The notes: a model not told the origin generated them from the sequence alone. Positions 42,515-50,454 are shown, numbered from the stretch's first letter. The stretch: 64,000 bases of DNA from Lewinellaceae bacterium (GCA_020636255.1 JACJYE010000011.1:62001-126000); one strand, 5' to 3'. Translations and numbers: made by a program.

Positions 42515-43960
42515 ATGAAAAGTACACTATATAAAGCGGCCCTCGCGCTTCTTATTCTAGGCTTCTCAGCCTGTGGGGACTTTGGCGACCTCAACGTCGA
42601 CCCCAACAGGCCGGTGTCGGTAGATACCGAAACCCTCCTCACCAGTGCTATGCGGGAAGTAGGGGAGAGGGTCCTGAGCAATACCCGTATTGGCCCGATC
42701 TATGCGCAGCATATCGGTAACATCACCTATACCGAAGACGACCGCTATCAGGCTGTCCAGTCCGACTTCTCCGGCTGGTACACCGGCCCCCTGGCCGACC
42801 TGCAGCGGGTCATAGAGCTGAATACCAATGAAGAGACCAAAGATGCGGCTTCCAAGAGTGGTTCCAACGCCAACCAGATCGCAGCGGCACGTATCCTGAA
42901 GGCTTATTTCATCAATATTCTGACCGACCTTTGGGGCCCTATGCCTTACAGCGATGCCCTGCAGGGTGGAAGCGGTGTTCTTACGCCTGCTTACGACAGC
43001 CAGGCCGCTATTTATGAGGCCCTGTTCTCCGAACTACAGGATGCTGTCAGCCAAATGGATGGCGGCGCCGGCGTATCCGGCGACTTTATCTTCGGCGGTG
43101 ATATGGGCGAATGGGCCAAGTTTGCCAATACCATCCGCATGAACATGGCCATCCGCGCCGCCGATGCGAATGAAACGCTGGCAAAAGCCCAGTTTCTCGA
43201 TGCTATCGCCGACGGCGTGATCGATGCTGACCTCATGTACCCCTTCCTGGCGGAGGCCAACAACGAGAACCCCTGGTTCTCCGAGTTCCGTACCCGTACG
43301 GACTTCGCCCTTACGGAAATGATGGTCAACGAGATGAAATCGCTTGGCGACCCGCGTCTGGGCCACTATGCCGACCCGACGAAAAACTCCGCTGCTGCAG
43401 GCAACCCCGAGATCGTAGGCGTTCCCTATGGCCTGGCTTCTCCTTCTACACAGCCGCCTAATGTTTCCTTCCCGAACTCCACTTACGTGAAGGCACAGGA
43501 TGCTCCGCTGGCTATTTTCACGATGGCACAGGTAGAATTCGCCATGGCGGAAGCTGCAGCCCGCGGCTGGACCGCCGACAATCCGGAAGATCACTACAAA
43601 GCTGCTATCAAAGCTTCCTGGGATCAGTGGAGTGTAAGCTATGACGATGCGGCCTTCAACGCCTACTACAGCCAGAGCGGTGTAGCCTGGGATGCCGGCA
43701 AGTGGGACCAGCTGATCGGCTATCAGAAGTGGGTGGCCCTTTTCGGCCAGGGCTTCGAAGCCTGGACGGAATGGCGCCGGCTTGATTATCCGGACCTCGT
43801 TCTTCCCGAGGACCCTCTCAGCCCGAGCGGCAGTATTCCTCTGCGCCTCATCTATCCGGCTGCTGAGCAGAACCTCAACGGCGCCAACTACGAAGCCGCT
43901 TTAGGCATGCTGGGCGGCCCCGACAAGGACGGCACGCACCTTTGGTGGGATACTAAGTAG
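42515..43960 (+). CDS. SusD/RagB-family surface lipoprotein
   Basis: 481 residues. The lipobox is FSAC (Cys20), followed by the short GDFGDLNVDPNRP typical of the SusD_2-like subgroup. Internal TPR-type helices include AARILKAYFINILTDLWGPMPYSDAL and AEAAARGW. The C-terminal EAWTEWRRLDYPDLV and RLIYPAAEQNLN are conserved in the family. It forms the lid of the SusC transporter on the cell surface. The SusC-SusD gap has a weak hairpin (CGAACC / GGCTCG) that may set their ratio. Confidence 0.94.
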   Translation: MKSTLYKAALALLILGFSACGDFGDLNVDPNRPVSVDTETLLTSAMREVGERVLSNTRIGPIYAQHIGNITYTEDDRYQAVQSDFSGWYTGPLADLQRVIELNTNEETKDAASKSGSNANQIAAARILKAYFINILTDLWGPMPYSDALQGGSGVLTPAYDSQAAIYEALFSELQDAVSQMDGGAGVSGDFIFGGDMGEWAKFANTIRMNMAIRAADANETLAKAQFLDAIADGVIDADLMYPFLAEANNENPWFSEFRTRTDFALTEMMVNEMKSLGDPRLGHYADPTKNSAAAGNPEIVGVPYGLASPSTQPPNVSFPNSTYVKAQDAPLAIFTMAQVEFAMAEAAARGWTADNPEDHYKAAIKASWDQWSVSYDDAAFNAYYSQSGVAWDAGKWDQLIGYQKWVALFGQGFEAWTEWRRLDYPDLVLPEDPLSPSGSIPLRLIYPAAEQNLNGANYEAALGMLGGPDKDGTHLWWDTK

Positions 43961-44020
43961 TGTTTTTTGAGTATCCCTAAGTAAAGTGATCCCCTGTTCA
44001 TTTCCGCAGCGGGATAAATT

Positions 44021-44055
44021 GATCGAGGCTACGCCCCTGTGGTGTAGCCTCGATC
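44021..44055 (+). terminator. Terminator after susCD
   Basis: Perfect 12-bp arms GATCGAGGCTAC / GTAGCCTCGATC with an 11-nt loop, followed by TCGTTTTG. Confidence 0.75.
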
Positions 44056-44105
44056 TCGTTTTGACAAAGTGCGCTGGCCCCCTCGGGTGTGAGGCAGCTT
44101 AACCT

Positions 44106-44278
44106 TGCCCCTTTAACCTTTGCCTGCGGCTCCGCCACGACGGCGTTGTGTCCACGGACGATGCCCGTGGCTGTTCTGTTAACGCCCTTTGGGCGAGATG
44201 GCTGGCTCCGCCACGACGGCGTTGGATGTCAACATTTGCCCCTTTAACCTTTAACCTTGCCCCTTTAACCTTTAACCT
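44106..44278. repeat. Intergenic short repeats (TTTAACC blocks and 21-bp duplicate)
   Basis: GGCTCCGCCACGACGGCGTTG occurs at 44128-44148 and 44204-44224. TGCCCCTTTAACC blocks occur near 44106 and twice in tandem at about 44238-44278 (21-bp period). Small hairpins CCACGG/CCGTGG and CGCCC-TTT-GGGCG lie between them. No gene is seen between susD and the TonB-like gene. Confidence 0.75.
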
Positions 44279-44287
44279 TCCCCTGCC

Positions 44288-44746
44288 TCAACCCGGTAGC
44301 GTGATCGTATACGAATACCCGCCGCTCTGGCCCTTACCTTTGGTTTCGGTATCCCGTTCCTTTTTCTTTTCGGTGTAGGAATACTGAAGCGTGCCGGATG
44401 GTTTTGCTGGTGCTGCCTTTTTTCGAGGCAGGCGGAAGTGGATCTGGATGTCGTTGTGGAACTGAACCTTGACGCCACGTGCTTTGGGCACTTCGAATTG
44501 CAGTAGGCGTACCAGGCGGGCCGCTTCTTCATCGCAGCCGTGGCCGAGGCCGGCGATCACCTTGGCGTCCGTCACCTTACCCTGGTAGTCGATGGTGTAA
44601 TTGATGTACACAGTTCCCTCCACCTTGTTGGAAAGAGCCTCGGGCGGGTATTGCATATTTTGGCCGATAAAGGCCTTCATGGCTCTGGGCCCGCCGGGGT
44701 ATATGGGCTTTTTAATAAAATGCTTATCCTTTTTTTCCTTAGGCAT
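44288..44746 (-). CDS. TonB C-terminal-domain protein without membrane anchor
   Basis: About 152 residues from ATG 44746. The longer frame from 44803 would begin inside the rpsU promoter. A TonB_C domain spans about 22-105 (YPPEALSNKVEGTVYINYTIDYQGKVTDAKVIAGLGHGCDEEA; the YPxxA, GxVxxxFxIxxxG and CxEAxR pattern). No TM helix or Pro-rich spacer precedes it, unlike true TonB. The basic C-terminal tail is low-complexity. It may be a cytosolic or atypically exported member, or the start may lie elsewhere. It converges on the susCD locus. Confidence 0.75.
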   Translation of the reverse strand: MPKEKKDKHFIKKPIYPGGPRAMKAFIGQNMQYPPEALSNKVEGTVYINYTIDYQGKVTDAKVIAGLGHGCDEEAARLVRLLQFEVPKARGVKVQFHNDIQIHFRLPRKKAAPAKPSGTLQYSYTEKKKERDTETKGKGQSGGYSYTITLPG

Positions 44747-44766
44747 GATTTCATAAAATTTCACCC

Positions 44767-44795
44767 TTGCAAGATCAAAAAAATATCTATCTTTG
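44767..44795 (+). promoter_or_regulatory. rpsU promoter (TTG / TATCTTTG)
   Basis: TTG at 44767 and TATCTTTG at 44788-44795 are 21 nt apart, a textbook Bacteroidota -33/-7 pair. The rpsU ATG lies 28 nt downstream. Confidence 0.75.
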
Positions 44796-44823
44796 CGTGC
44801 CATTTATAAAAACAAAAAAAGGT

Positions 44824-45015
44824 ATGATCATCGTAGAAGTCCGCGACAACGAATCTATCGAGAGGGCGCTCAAGAAATATAAGATGAAGGTCAACCGCTC
44901 TGGCATTATGCGGGAACTGCGCGATCGCAAGCAGTTCACCAAGCCTTCCGTGCGCCGTCGGAATGAAATGCTGAAGGCTGTTTACCGCCAGCAAAAGCAG
45001 GTTGAAATGGAATAA
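44824..45015 (+). CDS. rpsU: 30S ribosomal protein S21
   Basis: 63 residues from ATG 44824 (MIIVEVRDNESIERALKKYK). In-frame codons upstream fall within the promoter and are rejected. The basic C-terminal helix with RRRNEMLKAV is typical. S21 sits at the anti-Shine-Dalgarno end of 16S rRNA; in Bacteroidota it helps sequester that end, fitting the lack of SD sequences in this window. A terminator follows at once. Confidence 0.96.
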   Translation: MIIVEVRDNESIERALKKYKMKVNRSGIMRELRDRKQFTKPSVRRRNEMLKAVYRQQKQVEME

Positions 45016-45054
45016 TTTTTTTTGACTATTTCTCTTATTCTGCTTAAATTGGAG

Positions 45055-45082
45055 GAGCAGGGCGCAAGGTAGCGCCCTGCTC
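45055..45082 (+). terminator. Terminator after rpsU
   Basis: Perfect 11-bp arms GAGCAGGGCGC / GCGCCCTGCTC with a 6-nt loop, followed by TTCTAAATTT. It lies only 26 bp before the recombinase ATG. Confidence 0.8.
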
Positions 45083-45108
45083 TTCTAAATTTAAGATGCG
45101 CCTAGGGA

Positions 45109-46002
45109 ATGAGAGAAAAATCTTTCCTCCATTATATACAGTACGAAAAACGGTTCTCGCCGCACACCCTTACCGCTTATAGCAAAGACCTGGAGCAATT
45201 CCTGCAATATATCGAACAGATATGCGGGCTGAGCGCTGTGGATGAAGTGACGCACCAGCACATTCGCGGGTGGCTGGTCCACCTGATCGGCCAGGGGCTC
45301 TCAGCCCGGACGGCCAACCGCAAATTGTCGACCCTAAAAGCTTATTTCAAATTCCTCGTCAGGCGGCAGTACCTGCCGGCCGACCCTACTGCCAAGGTGT
45401 CGGCCCCGAAGGTGGGCAAACGCCTGCCGTCGGCCATCCGCAAACCCGAGCTGGAGCAACTCTTCAGCATGGCGCCCATGGAAGAGGGCTATGAGGGCCT
45501 TCGCAACCGGATGCTGCTGGAACTGCTCTATGACACCGGTATGCGGCGCTCAGAAGTTATAGGCTTGAAAGTAGAGGGCCTCGACCTCGGCCGCCTGGTG
45601 ATCCTGGTACATGGCAAGGGTGGTAAAGACCGGCTGATCCCCATCAGCCGGGAGCTGGCGGGCCAACTGCAGGCCTATCTGCAGGCCCGCGAGCAGGACT
45701 TCCCGCCCGGAGGGCCGCTTTTCCTGACCTCGAAAGGCGCCCCGCTTTACCCCCGCCTGGTTTACCGCATCGTTCACAAATACCTCTCCGCAGTGTCCGG
45801 TAATGAGCAGCGGGGCCCACATGCCCTGCGGCATTCCTTTGCCACCCACCTGTCGGAGAACGGCGCCAGCCTCAATGCCATCAAAGCGCTGCTCGGCCAC
45901 GCCAGCCTCGCTTCCACCCAGGTTTATACCCATAATTCCATCGAACGACTTCGACAAGTATATCTACAAGCCCACCCCAAGGCCGGGCCCCCGGAAGATT
46001 GA
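45109..46002 (+). CDS. Tyrosine recombinase XerC/XerD
   Basis: 297 residues. An N-terminal core-binding domain (about 1-85, SAM-like, HTLTAYSKDLEQFL) and a catalytic domain with Arg in DTGMRRSEVIGL, Lys in HGKGGKDRLIP, HxxR in HALRHSFATHL, His in LGHASLASTQ and the nucleophile Tyr in TQVYTHNS. The length and the rpsU-xer-hpf order are conserved in many Bacteroidota, so this is the housekeeping chromosome-dimer resolvase rather than a phage integrase. Whether XerC or XerD needs a comparison with its paralogue. Confidence 0.93.
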   Translation: MREKSFLHYIQYEKRFSPHTLTAYSKDLEQFLQYIEQICGLSAVDEVTHQHIRGWLVHLIGQGLSARTANRKLSTLKAYFKFLVRRQYLPADPTAKVSAPKVGKRLPSAIRKPELEQLFSMAPMEEGYEGLRNRMLLELLYDTGMRRSEVIGLKVEGLDLGRLVILVHGKGGKDRLIPISRELAGQLQAYLQAREQDFPPGGPLFLTSKGAPLYPRLVYRIVHKYLSAVSGNEQRGPHALRHSFATHLSENGASLNAIKALLGHASLASTQVYTHNSIERLRQVYLQAHPKAGPPED

Positions 46003-46055
46003 CCCAGCCCGGCCGGAAGAATCCTATTTGTTAATCCATTAAACAAAGGAAGATT

Positions 46056-46364
46056 ATGAGAGTCCACACAGAAGCTGTACAGTTTAAGGCAGACCAAAAG
46101 CTGATTGACTATATCGACAAAAAGATCACTAAAATGGACCAATATTTTGACCGGATCATCGAAGCCCGGGTAACCCTGCGCCTGGAAAACTCCGGACAAG
46201 TCCGCGATAAAATTGCCGAGGTAATGCTGAATGTACCCGGAGATTCCCTTTTCGTAAAAGAGTCAAGCAAGACATTTGAAGCTTCCGTCGACAACGCGAT
46301 CACTTCTCTCAAAAGGCAGTTGATCAAGTACAAAGACAAACTCAGGAACAATACAGGTGCCTGA
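46056..46364 (+). CDS. hpf: Ribosome hibernation-promoting factor, short form
   Basis: 102 residues with the RaiA/HPF fold (VHTEAVQFKADQKLIDYIDKKITKMDQYF, then LRLENSGQVRDKIAEVMLNVPG). It lacks the C-terminal dimerisation domain of long HPF. It binds idle 30S/70S ribosomes and can promote 100S dimers in stationary phase. The gene lies between xer and the tRNA-tuf unit, with a strong terminator after it. Confidence 0.92.
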   Translation: MRVHTEAVQFKADQKLIDYIDKKITKMDQYFDRIIEARVTLRLENSGQVRDKIAEVMLNVPGDSLFVKESSKTFEASVDNAITSLKRQLIKYKDKLRNNTGA

Positions 46365-46409
46365 CCCCGGCCTGTATATGGGTGGGCGCCCATACGTATA
46401 AAACAAAGG

Positions 46410-46439
46410 CCTCCCGCGCAAAGCGGGAGGTTTTTTTTT
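46410..46439 (+). terminator. Terminator after hpf
   Basis: CCTCCCGC-GCAAA-GCGGGAGG followed by nine T residues. Confidence 0.95.
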
Positions 46440-46489
46440 GCCATCCCGAGCCGTTGAAAAAAAAGGGATAAAAAAAAATTGCTCTATTT

Positions 46490-46517
46490 TTTGTTTTGTT
46501 AAAAAGTTCTATCTTTG
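46490..46517 (+). promoter_or_regulatory. Promoter of the tRNA-tuf operon (TTTG / TATCTTTG)
   Basis: TTTG (46490-46493) and TATCTTTG (46510-46517), spaced 20 nt, in a T/A-rich context. It is the obvious start for the tRNA array; a leader of about 135 nt precedes the first tRNA-like repeat. Confidence 0.75.
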
Positions 46518-46657
46518 CAATCGCTTTGAGAAAATGATCTCTGAAAAAGCTTGAAACGTTGTAATTATTGGCAATAGCATAGGCTGGTAAAGTCTCCGTC
46601 CGGAGTATTTTACCTGCTTGGCAGCAGTTGGGAAACCGCCGGAAGTAACCAACATCA

Positions 46658-46960
46658 GCCAGCATAGCTCAGTTGGTAGAGCAGTCCCGCTTTTGGGACA
46701 AGCTAGCCCGTTGGGCAAAAAGCAGCAGTTGAGAGGCCGCCAGAAACGACCAACATCAGCCAGCATAGCTCAGTTGGTAGAGCAGTCCCGCTTTTGGGAC
46801 AAGCTAGCCCGTCAGGCAAAAAGCAGCAGTTGAGAGGCCGCCAGAAACGACCAACATCAGCCAGCATAGCTCAGTTGGTAGAGCAGTCCCGCTTTTGGGA
46901 CAAGCTAGCCCGTCAGGCAAAAAGCAGCAGTTGAGAGGCCGCCAGAAACGACCAACATCA
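46658..46960 (+). repeat. Three tandem 101-bp repeats, each starting with the 5' 27 nt of tRNA-Thr
   Basis: Starts at 46658, 46759 and 46860; the intact tRNA begins at 46961 in the same phase. Each copy carries the acceptor 5' strand, D arm and first anticodon-stem base of tRNA-Thr(UGU), then the hairpin GTCCC-GCTTTT-GGGAC, and ends in ACCAACATCA as the true tRNA's upstream flank does. Copies differ only at TTG/TCA near 46710. They cannot fold into complete tRNAs. Confidence 0.9.
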
Positions 46961-47036
46961 GCCAGCATAGCTCAGTTGGTAGAGCAGCTGATTTGTAATC
47001 AGCTGGTCGGGGGTTCGAGTCCCTCTGCTGGCTCCA
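46961..47036 (+). tRNA. tRNA-Thr (UGU)
   Basis: 76 nt with encoded CCA. The 7-bp acceptor GCCAGCA/TGCTGGC closes, the loop TTTGTAA carries anticodon TGT, and the T arm GGGGGTTCGAGTCCCTC is intact. It is the first full tRNA of the operon and is flanked on both sides by partial copies of itself. Confidence 0.95.
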
Positions 47037-47045
47037 AAAGCGGGA

Positions 47046-47136
47046 TAATCAGCTGGTCGGGGGTTCGAGTCCCTCTGCAGGCTCCAAAAGCGGGATAATC
47101 AGCTGGTCGGGGGTTCGAGTCCCTCTGCAGGCTCCA
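47046..47136 (+). repeat. Two tandem copies (50-bp period) of the 3' part of tRNA-Thr
   Basis: The segment from TAATCAGCTGG through GGCTCCA of the intact gene recurs at 47046-47086 and 47096-47136. Both copies have TGCAGGC instead of TGCTGGC, so their acceptor strands no longer match the 5' half. They follow the intact gene directly. Confidence 0.9.
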
Positions 47137-47192
47137 AAAGCGGAGTAATGAGCAGGATTTGTACAAATGCCATGCTTATTGTCAAATAATAT

Positions 47193-47275
47193 GGGGGCGC
47201 GCCGGAGTGGGAGAGCCGGGCCAGACTGTAAATCTGGTGACTATGTCTGAATAGGTTCGAATCCTATCGCCCCCA
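47193..47275 (+). tRNA. tRNA-Tyr (GUA)
   Basis: Class II tRNA of 83 nt, acceptor GGGGGCG/CGCCCCC, anticodon loop CTGTAAA (anticodon GTA), long variable arm, discriminator A, no encoded CCA. Confidence 0.94.
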
Positions 47276-47314
47276 CTGCTTCCGCCGCAGTGTGTAAAGC
47301 GCGGGCGGATTAAT

Positions 47315-47390
47315 GCGGGCGTAGCTCAGTTGGTAGAGCATCAGCCTTCCAAGCTGAGGGTCGCGGGTTCGAGTCTCGTCGCCCGCTCCA
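47315..47390 (+). tRNA. tRNA-Gly (UCC)
   Basis: 76 nt, acceptor GCGGGCG/CGCCCGC, anticodon loop CTTCCAA (anticodon TCC), CCA encoded. Confidence 0.95.
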
Positions 47391-47490
47391 CAGAAGGCGC
47401 GGCACTAGCGCCGGGGCAAAGAATCTGGTGGCACCTTTTTTCCACCGATGCGTTTCTGGCCGGCCGTTCGCTTAACAAAGCAAAATACAG

Positions 47491-47562
<72 letters not shown>

Positions 47563-47626
47563 CAACTCAGTGTAAGGCACTTTAACCACTTACTAACAAT
47601 TTCATAGCAAAAAAATTTTTTTATCG

Positions 47627-48823
47627 ATGGCTAAGGAAACTTTCGAAAGGACCAAACCCCACCTCAATGTGGGTACTATCGGCCACGTAGACCACGGTAA
47701 GACAACGCTCACCGCGGCTATTACTTATGTCCTTTCTCAGGAGGGACTCGCAGAGAAAAAGGATTATGACTCTATTGATGCTGCTCCGGAAGAAAAAGAA
47801 CGGGGTATTACCATCAATACAGCTCACGTGGAATATCAAACTCAAAAGCGCCACTATGCACACGTTGACTGCCCGGGCCACGCCGACTATGTGAAGAACA
47901 TGGTTACGGGTGCTGCCCAAATGGACGGTGCCATCCTCGTGGTTGCTGCTACTGACGGCCCCATGCCTCAGACGCGTGAGCACATTCTGCTGGCCCGCCA
48001 GGTTGGTGTACCCAAGATCGTGGTGTACATGAACAAAGTGGACTTGGTCGACGACGAAGAAATGCTGGAACTGGTAGAAATGGAAGTTCGCGAACTGCTC
48101 GATCAGTACGAGTTCGACGGCGACAACGCTTCCGTGATCAAAGGCTCTGCCCTGAAAGCACTGGAAGGCGATGCCACTGCCGTTCAGTCGATCAAAGACC
48201 TGATGGATGCCGTTGATAACGATATCCCCGAGCCGGTCCGCCTCGTCGACCAGCCGTTCCTGATGCCCATCGAAGACGTGTTTTCCATCACCGGCCGCGG
48301 TACCGTTGCTACGGGCCGTATCGAGCGCGGTGTGATCAAAGTGGGCGAACCGGTAGAGATCATCGGTATGATGAGGGAAGGCGAGAAGCCCCTGACTTCC
48401 ACCGTTACCGGCGTGGAAATGTTCCGCAAACTGCTCGATCGTGGTGAAGCTGGCGACAACGCCGGCCTGCTGCTGCGCGGTATCGACAAAGACGACATCC
48501 GCCGTGGCCAGGTTATCTGCGCTCCGAAGACGATCACCCCGCACAAAAACTTCAAGTGCGAGGTTTACGTCCTCAGCAAAGAAGAAGGTGGCCGCCACAC
48601 GCCCTTCTTCAACGGCTACCGCCCGCAGTTCTATTTCCGTACGACGGACGTTACCGGCGACGTTACGCTGCCCGATGGCGTAGAAATGGTGATGCCTGGT
48701 GACAACGTCTCCCTGACGGTGAAACTGCTCAACACCATCGCCATGGAAAAAGGCCTCCGCTTCGCTATCCGCGAAGGTGGCCGTACGGTAGGCGCCGGCC
48801 AGGTAACGGAAATCCTGGACTAA
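47627..48823 (+). CDS. tuf: Elongation factor Tu
   Basis: 398 residues. GTPase motifs are GHVDHGKTT, RGITINTAHVEY, DCPGHADY, NKVDLVDD and SALKALEG. Domains II (about 210-300) and III (about 305-398) are complete. It delivers aminoacyl-tRNA to the ribosome. It follows four tRNA genes and precedes tRNA-Trp and secE, the same layout as the Escherichia coli tufB region, and is probably cotranscribed with the tRNAs. Confidence 0.98.
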   Translation: MAKETFERTKPHLNVGTIGHVDHGKTTLTAAITYVLSQEGLAEKKDYDSIDAAPEEKERGITINTAHVEYQTQKRHYAHVDCPGHADYVKNMVTGAAQMDGAILVVAATDGPMPQTREHILLARQVGVPKIVVYMNKVDLVDDEEMLELVEMEVRELLDQYEFDGDNASVIKGSALKALEGDATAVQSIKDLMDAVDNDIPEPVRLVDQPFLMPIEDVFSITGRGTVATGRIERGVIKVGEPVEIIGMMREGEKPLTSTVTGVEMFRKLLDRGEAGDNAGLLLRGIDKDDIRRGQVICAPKTITPHKNFKCEVYVLSKEEGGRHTPFFNGYRPQFYFRTTDVTGDVTLPDGVEMVMPGDNVSLTVKLLNTIAMEKGLRFAIREGGRTVGAGQVTEILD

Positions 48824-48852
48824 GACTGAAGTCTTAATATAAACAAATCGGG

Positions 48853-48890
48853 AAGGTTAGGCATACCCTGCAGGGTACTGCCTAATCTTC
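48853..48890 (+). terminator. Hairpin after tuf, possible attenuator
   Basis: GGTTAGGCA / TGCCTAATC arms enclose a second stem ACCCT-GC-AGGGT. A short T/C-rich tract follows. It lies just before tRNA-Trp, so it may be a partial terminator or processing signal. Confidence 0.6.
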
Positions 48891-48900
48891 TCTTCCATAA

Positions 48901-48973
48901 ACGGGCATAGCTCAAGTGGTAGAGCGACGGTCTCCAAAACCGTAGGCTGGGGGTTCAAGTCCTCCTGCCCGTG
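48901..48973 (+). tRNA. tRNA-Trp (CCA)
   Basis: 73 nt, acceptor ACGGGCA/TGCCCGT, anticodon loop CTCCAAA (anticodon CCA), discriminator G, CCA tail not encoded. It lies between tuf and secE, as is common in Bacteroidota. Confidence 0.95.
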
Positions 48974-49084
48974 CTAATACTCCGGAAGAGGAGGACGCAG
49001 AAATTTATCCCGATGATGCAGTTGAAGGCAAGCCTGGCGAGCCGTACAAATGCACAATCGGGAAGTCCTCCTGCCCGTGCTAAT
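48957..49084 (+). repeat. 22-bp duplication of the tRNA-Trp 3' end
   Basis: The 22 bp from 48957 to 48978 (AAGTCCTCCTGCCCGTGCTA plus AT) recur exactly at 49063-49084, 106 bp downstream and 10 bp before secE. The sequence between is GAGGAGGAC-rich and lacks a gene with a convincing start. This resembles the direct repeats left by integration at a tRNA 3' end, or a slipped duplication. Confidence 0.8.
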
Positions 49085-49094
49085 GTCGAGGAAG

Positions 49095-49289
49095 ATGGAA
49101 AGACTGAAACTGTATTTAATCGAAAGTTACAACGAGCTGGTCAACAAAGTGACCTGGCCGACCTGGTCTAACCTCCAGGGAAGCACTGTGGTCGTGTTGG
49201 TCGCCTCTATTATCCTGTCGTTGGTTATTTTCCTGATGGATGTTATCTCCAAAGGATTATTGGATCAGGTTTACGGCCTAAATTCTTAA
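49095..49289 (+). CDS. secE: Protein translocase subunit SecE
   Basis: 64 residues from ATG 49095 (MERLKLYLIESYNELVNKVTWPTWSNLQGS), the standard short form; longer in-frame starts run into the tRNA-Trp duplicate. One TM helix (about 31-55) follows the amphipathic VTWPTW segment. It clamps SecY in the Sec channel. nusG starts 10 nt downstream. Confidence 0.96.
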   Translation: MERLKLYLIESYNELVNKVTWPTWSNLQGSTVVVLVASIILSLVIFLMDVISKGLLDQVYGLNS

Positions 49290-49299
49290 TGGGTATTTA

Positions 49300-49896
49300 A
49301 TGGCTGAGGAAAAGGACAAACAAACACACGAAGAGGGTACTTTTTCTTCCTCGGAAGACAAAAGGTGGTATTCTCTTCGCGTCATTAGTGGAAAGGAAAG
49401 GAAGATTAAGGAACGCATCGAACTGGAAATCGAGCGCTCCGGATGGAGTAGCTTTATTACCCAGGTCCTGGTCCCAACCGAAAAGGTGTACAAGATCCGC
49501 AACGGTAAGAAAGTGATCTCTGAGCGCAATATCCTGCCGGGGTATATCCTCATCGAAGCGATCCCTTCTCAGCTGACAGGCGAAGTAGTTCAGGCTATTG
49601 CCAATATTCCCAATGTCATCCACTTCCTCGGGCGCGACAACCCCATTCCTATGCGCGCCTCCGAAGCCAACCGGATGTTGGGCAAAGTAGATGAATCTCA
49701 GGAGGCCGGAGAGGCCATGATCGAACCCTTTATCGTTGGAGAGACCGTCAAGATCATCGACGGCCCGTTCAGCGAATTCGTGGGGGACATCCAGGAGGTG
49801 AACGAAGAGAAGAAGAAGCTGAAGGTGATCGTGAAGATCTTCGGCCGTGGTACGGAAGTAGAGTTGAATTTCATGCAGGTAGAAAAAACATCCTAG
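49300..49896 (+). CDS. nusG: Transcription antitermination factor NusG
   Basis: 198 residues. NGN domain (about 22-125, RWYSLRVISGKERKIKERIE and LPGYILIEA) and KOW domain (about 145-198, VGETVKIIDGPFSEFVGDIQEV). The N-terminal 20 residues are an acidic extension. It links RNA polymerase to the ribosome or Rho. Confidence 0.96.
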   Translation: MAEEKDKQTHEEGTFSSSEDKRWYSLRVISGKERKIKERIELEIERSGWSSFITQVLVPTEKVYKIRNGKKVISERNILPGYILIEAIPSQLTGEVVQAIANIPNVIHFLGRDNPIPMRASEANRMLGKVDESQEAGEAMIEPFIVGETVKIIDGPFSEFVGDIQEVNEEKKKLKVIVKIFGRGTEVELNFMQVEKTS

Positions 49897-50010
49897 TTTT
49901 TCCAAATCATAATTAGGTCAACAAGATTTTAAAGCTGTTTGGCTTTTGTCCGGTAATACCGGAAGCGCTTCCCTGGAGCCTTCAGCAGCGAATCGATCAA
50001 AGCGAGAAAA

Positions 50011-50454
50011 ATGGCAAAGGAAGTAGATGTTCTAATAAAACTTCAGGTAAAAGGCGGACAGGCCAACCCGGCCCCTCCCGTCGGCCCTGCTCTTGGTTCG
50101 AAAGGCGTTAACATTATGGAATTCTGCAAACGCTTTAACGCCGAGACGCAGGATAAGATGGGCCAGGTGCTGCCGGTATTGATCACCGTCTTCAAGGATA
50201 AGTCATTCACTTTCCTGATCAAAACACCCCCGGCCGCTATTCAGCTGCTGGACGCAGCCAAGATCAAAAGCGGATCTCCCGAACCGAACCGTAAGAAAGT
50301 CGGTACAGTGAGCTGGGACCAGGTGCGCGTGATCGCGGAAAATAAGATGACGGACCTCAACTGCTTCACCGTCGACTCCGCCATGATGATGGTGGCCGGC
50401 ACGGCGCGCAGCATGGGCCTGATTGTGGAAGGCGGTACGCCTCCCGCAGCATAA
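50011..50454 (+). CDS. rplK: 50S ribosomal protein L11
   Basis: 147 residues, full length. GGQANPAPPVGPALGSKGVNIMEFCKRFN and the C-terminal rRNA-binding GTARSMGLIVEGG are typical. It forms the GTPase-associated centre. The leader (49897-50010) has a CCGGTAATACCGG palindrome (49950s) that could be a regulatory stem, but no known L11 leader is recognised. Confidence 0.97.
   Translation: MAKEVDVLIKLQVKGGQANPAPPVGPALGSKGVNIMEFCKRFNAETQDKMGQVLPVLITVFKDKSFTFLIKTPPAAIQLLDAAKIKSGSPEPNRKKVGTVSWDQVRVIAENKMTDLNCFTVDSAMMMVAGTARSMGLIVEGGTPPAA

Noticed and set aside
39161..43960. SusC/SusD as part of a complete polysaccharide utilisation locus
   Set aside because: No carbohydrate enzyme or dedicated regulator is adjacent. 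The GH95 gene is 17 kb away behind unrelated genes.
44238..44278. TTTAACC repeats as further copies of the TTAACC operator
   Set aside because: Spacing is 7 and 14 nt, there is no -7 box at the right distance and they lie downstream of genes.
45109..46002. Tyrosine recombinase as a phage or island integrase next to tRNA genes
   Set aside because: The length, motifs and rpsU-xer-hpf order match the housekeeping Xer gene of Bacteroidota, and no other phage gene is present.
46618..47098. ORFs reading through the tRNA-Thr repeats (SIAQLVEQ-type proteins)
   Set aside because: These are translations of tRNA gene sequence, a well-known annotation artefact.
48971..49171. 66-residue ORF between tRNA-Trp and secE
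   Set aside because: It begins inside the tRNA and overlaps secE in another frame. No family is recognised.
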